From an uncultured Clostridia bacterium (GTDB lineage Bacteria; Bacillota; Clostridia; Lachnospirales; Anaerotignaceae), in contig CAJUJJ010000023.1 in assembly GCA_910586765.1 (NCBI GenBank), positions 1-42,012 on the forward strand: a DNA stretch of 42,012 nt, in the 5' to 3' direction. The notes below the pieces were generated by a model. It saw only the letters and a program-made list of their open reading frames with translations. It did not search any database and was not told the origin of the DNA. A program made the position numbers and the translations under genes. Shown piece by piece: positions 41,979 through 42,012 of this stretch; within the stretch, counting starts at the first letter, position 1; each line of letters starts with the position of its first letter.

Positions 41979-42012
41979 ATGAAAAAGGAAATACTAATAA
42001 CAAAGGAGATGT
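41979..42012 (+). CDS. Possible 5' end of an off-window gene
   Basis: ATG 41979 follows GAGGGTG by 11 bases and opens MKKEILITKEM before the window ends. Alternatively this is leader, since a stronger AAAGGAG RBS lies at 42003-42009 and would serve a start just past the edge. Too short to identify. Confidence 0.3.
   Translation, partial: MKKEILITKEM

Noticed and set aside
1..42012. CRISPR array, prophage or insertion sequence
   Set aside because: No regularly spaced repeats, Cas genes, transposase, integrase or phage structural genes were found.

Overview
The window is strongly AT-rich, with mostly AGGAGG-type ribosome binding sites, several RBS-supported TTG/GTG starts, consensus sigma-A promoters and many intrinsic terminators. 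Gene content (ROK glucokinase, anaerobic cobalamin pathway, ECF sigma/anti-sigma pairs, BlaI/M56 pair, PadR-DUF1700 cassette, chemoreceptors, a secreted cellulase and a branched-chain amino acid ABC importer) points to a low-GC anaerobic Clostridia-type Firmicute, perhaps Lachnospirales-like. The species cannot be named from the sequence alone. No rRNA, tRNA, CRISPR array, insertion sequence or prophage was found.

Layout. 1-5.6 kb: glucokinase (-), then on + a small alarmone synthetase, a lipoprotein, a metallophosphoesterase and an ECF sigma / zinc anti-sigma / membrane protein operon. 5.7-18.6 kb (-): one long apparent transcription unit for anaerobic (early cobalt insertion) cobalamin synthesis, in transcription order DUF3791-like gene, cbiD, a small unknown gene, cbiF, cbiG, cbiH, a cbiJ-cbiE-cbiT fusion, cbiA, cbiB, cobD, cbiP, cbiC, a small membrane protein and endonuclease V. 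cbiL, a cobaltochelatase and the nucleotide-loop genes (cobU/cobS/cobT) are not here, and no B12 riboswitch precedes the operon. 18.8-25.5 kb: divergent thioredoxin reductase (+), then on - an N6-adenine DNA methyltransferase, a TPR-DUF2185 protein, and a BlaI/M56 signalling pair with two BlaI boxes on its promoter. 25.7-27.6 kb (+): PadR, DUF1700 and a coiled-coil-tailed membrane-anchored protein. 27.6-29.4 kb (-): a D-aminoacyl-tRNA deacylase of the mainly archaeal/plant type and a PhzF-family protein. 29.5-35.3 kb: two methyl-accepting chemotaxis proteins flanking a GH5 endoglucanase with a CBM2-like module. 35.5-36.9 kb (-): a SigV/RsiV-like sigma and anti-sigma pair. 37.0-41.7 kb (-): livK-livH-livM-livG-livF with a strong promoter and a hairpin after livK.

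Most of the window is ordinary chromosomal gene content. The points most worth a second look are the D-aminoacyl-tRNA deacylase homologue with altered signature motifs, the riboswitch-less cobalamin operon headed by a DUF3791-like gene and interrupted by a small unknown gene, the CbiJ-E-T triple fusion, the DNA methyltransferase with its re-assigned TTG start next to a TPR-DUF2185 protein, and several palindromes or repeats sitting on promoters. I found no convincing wholly new multi-gene system.
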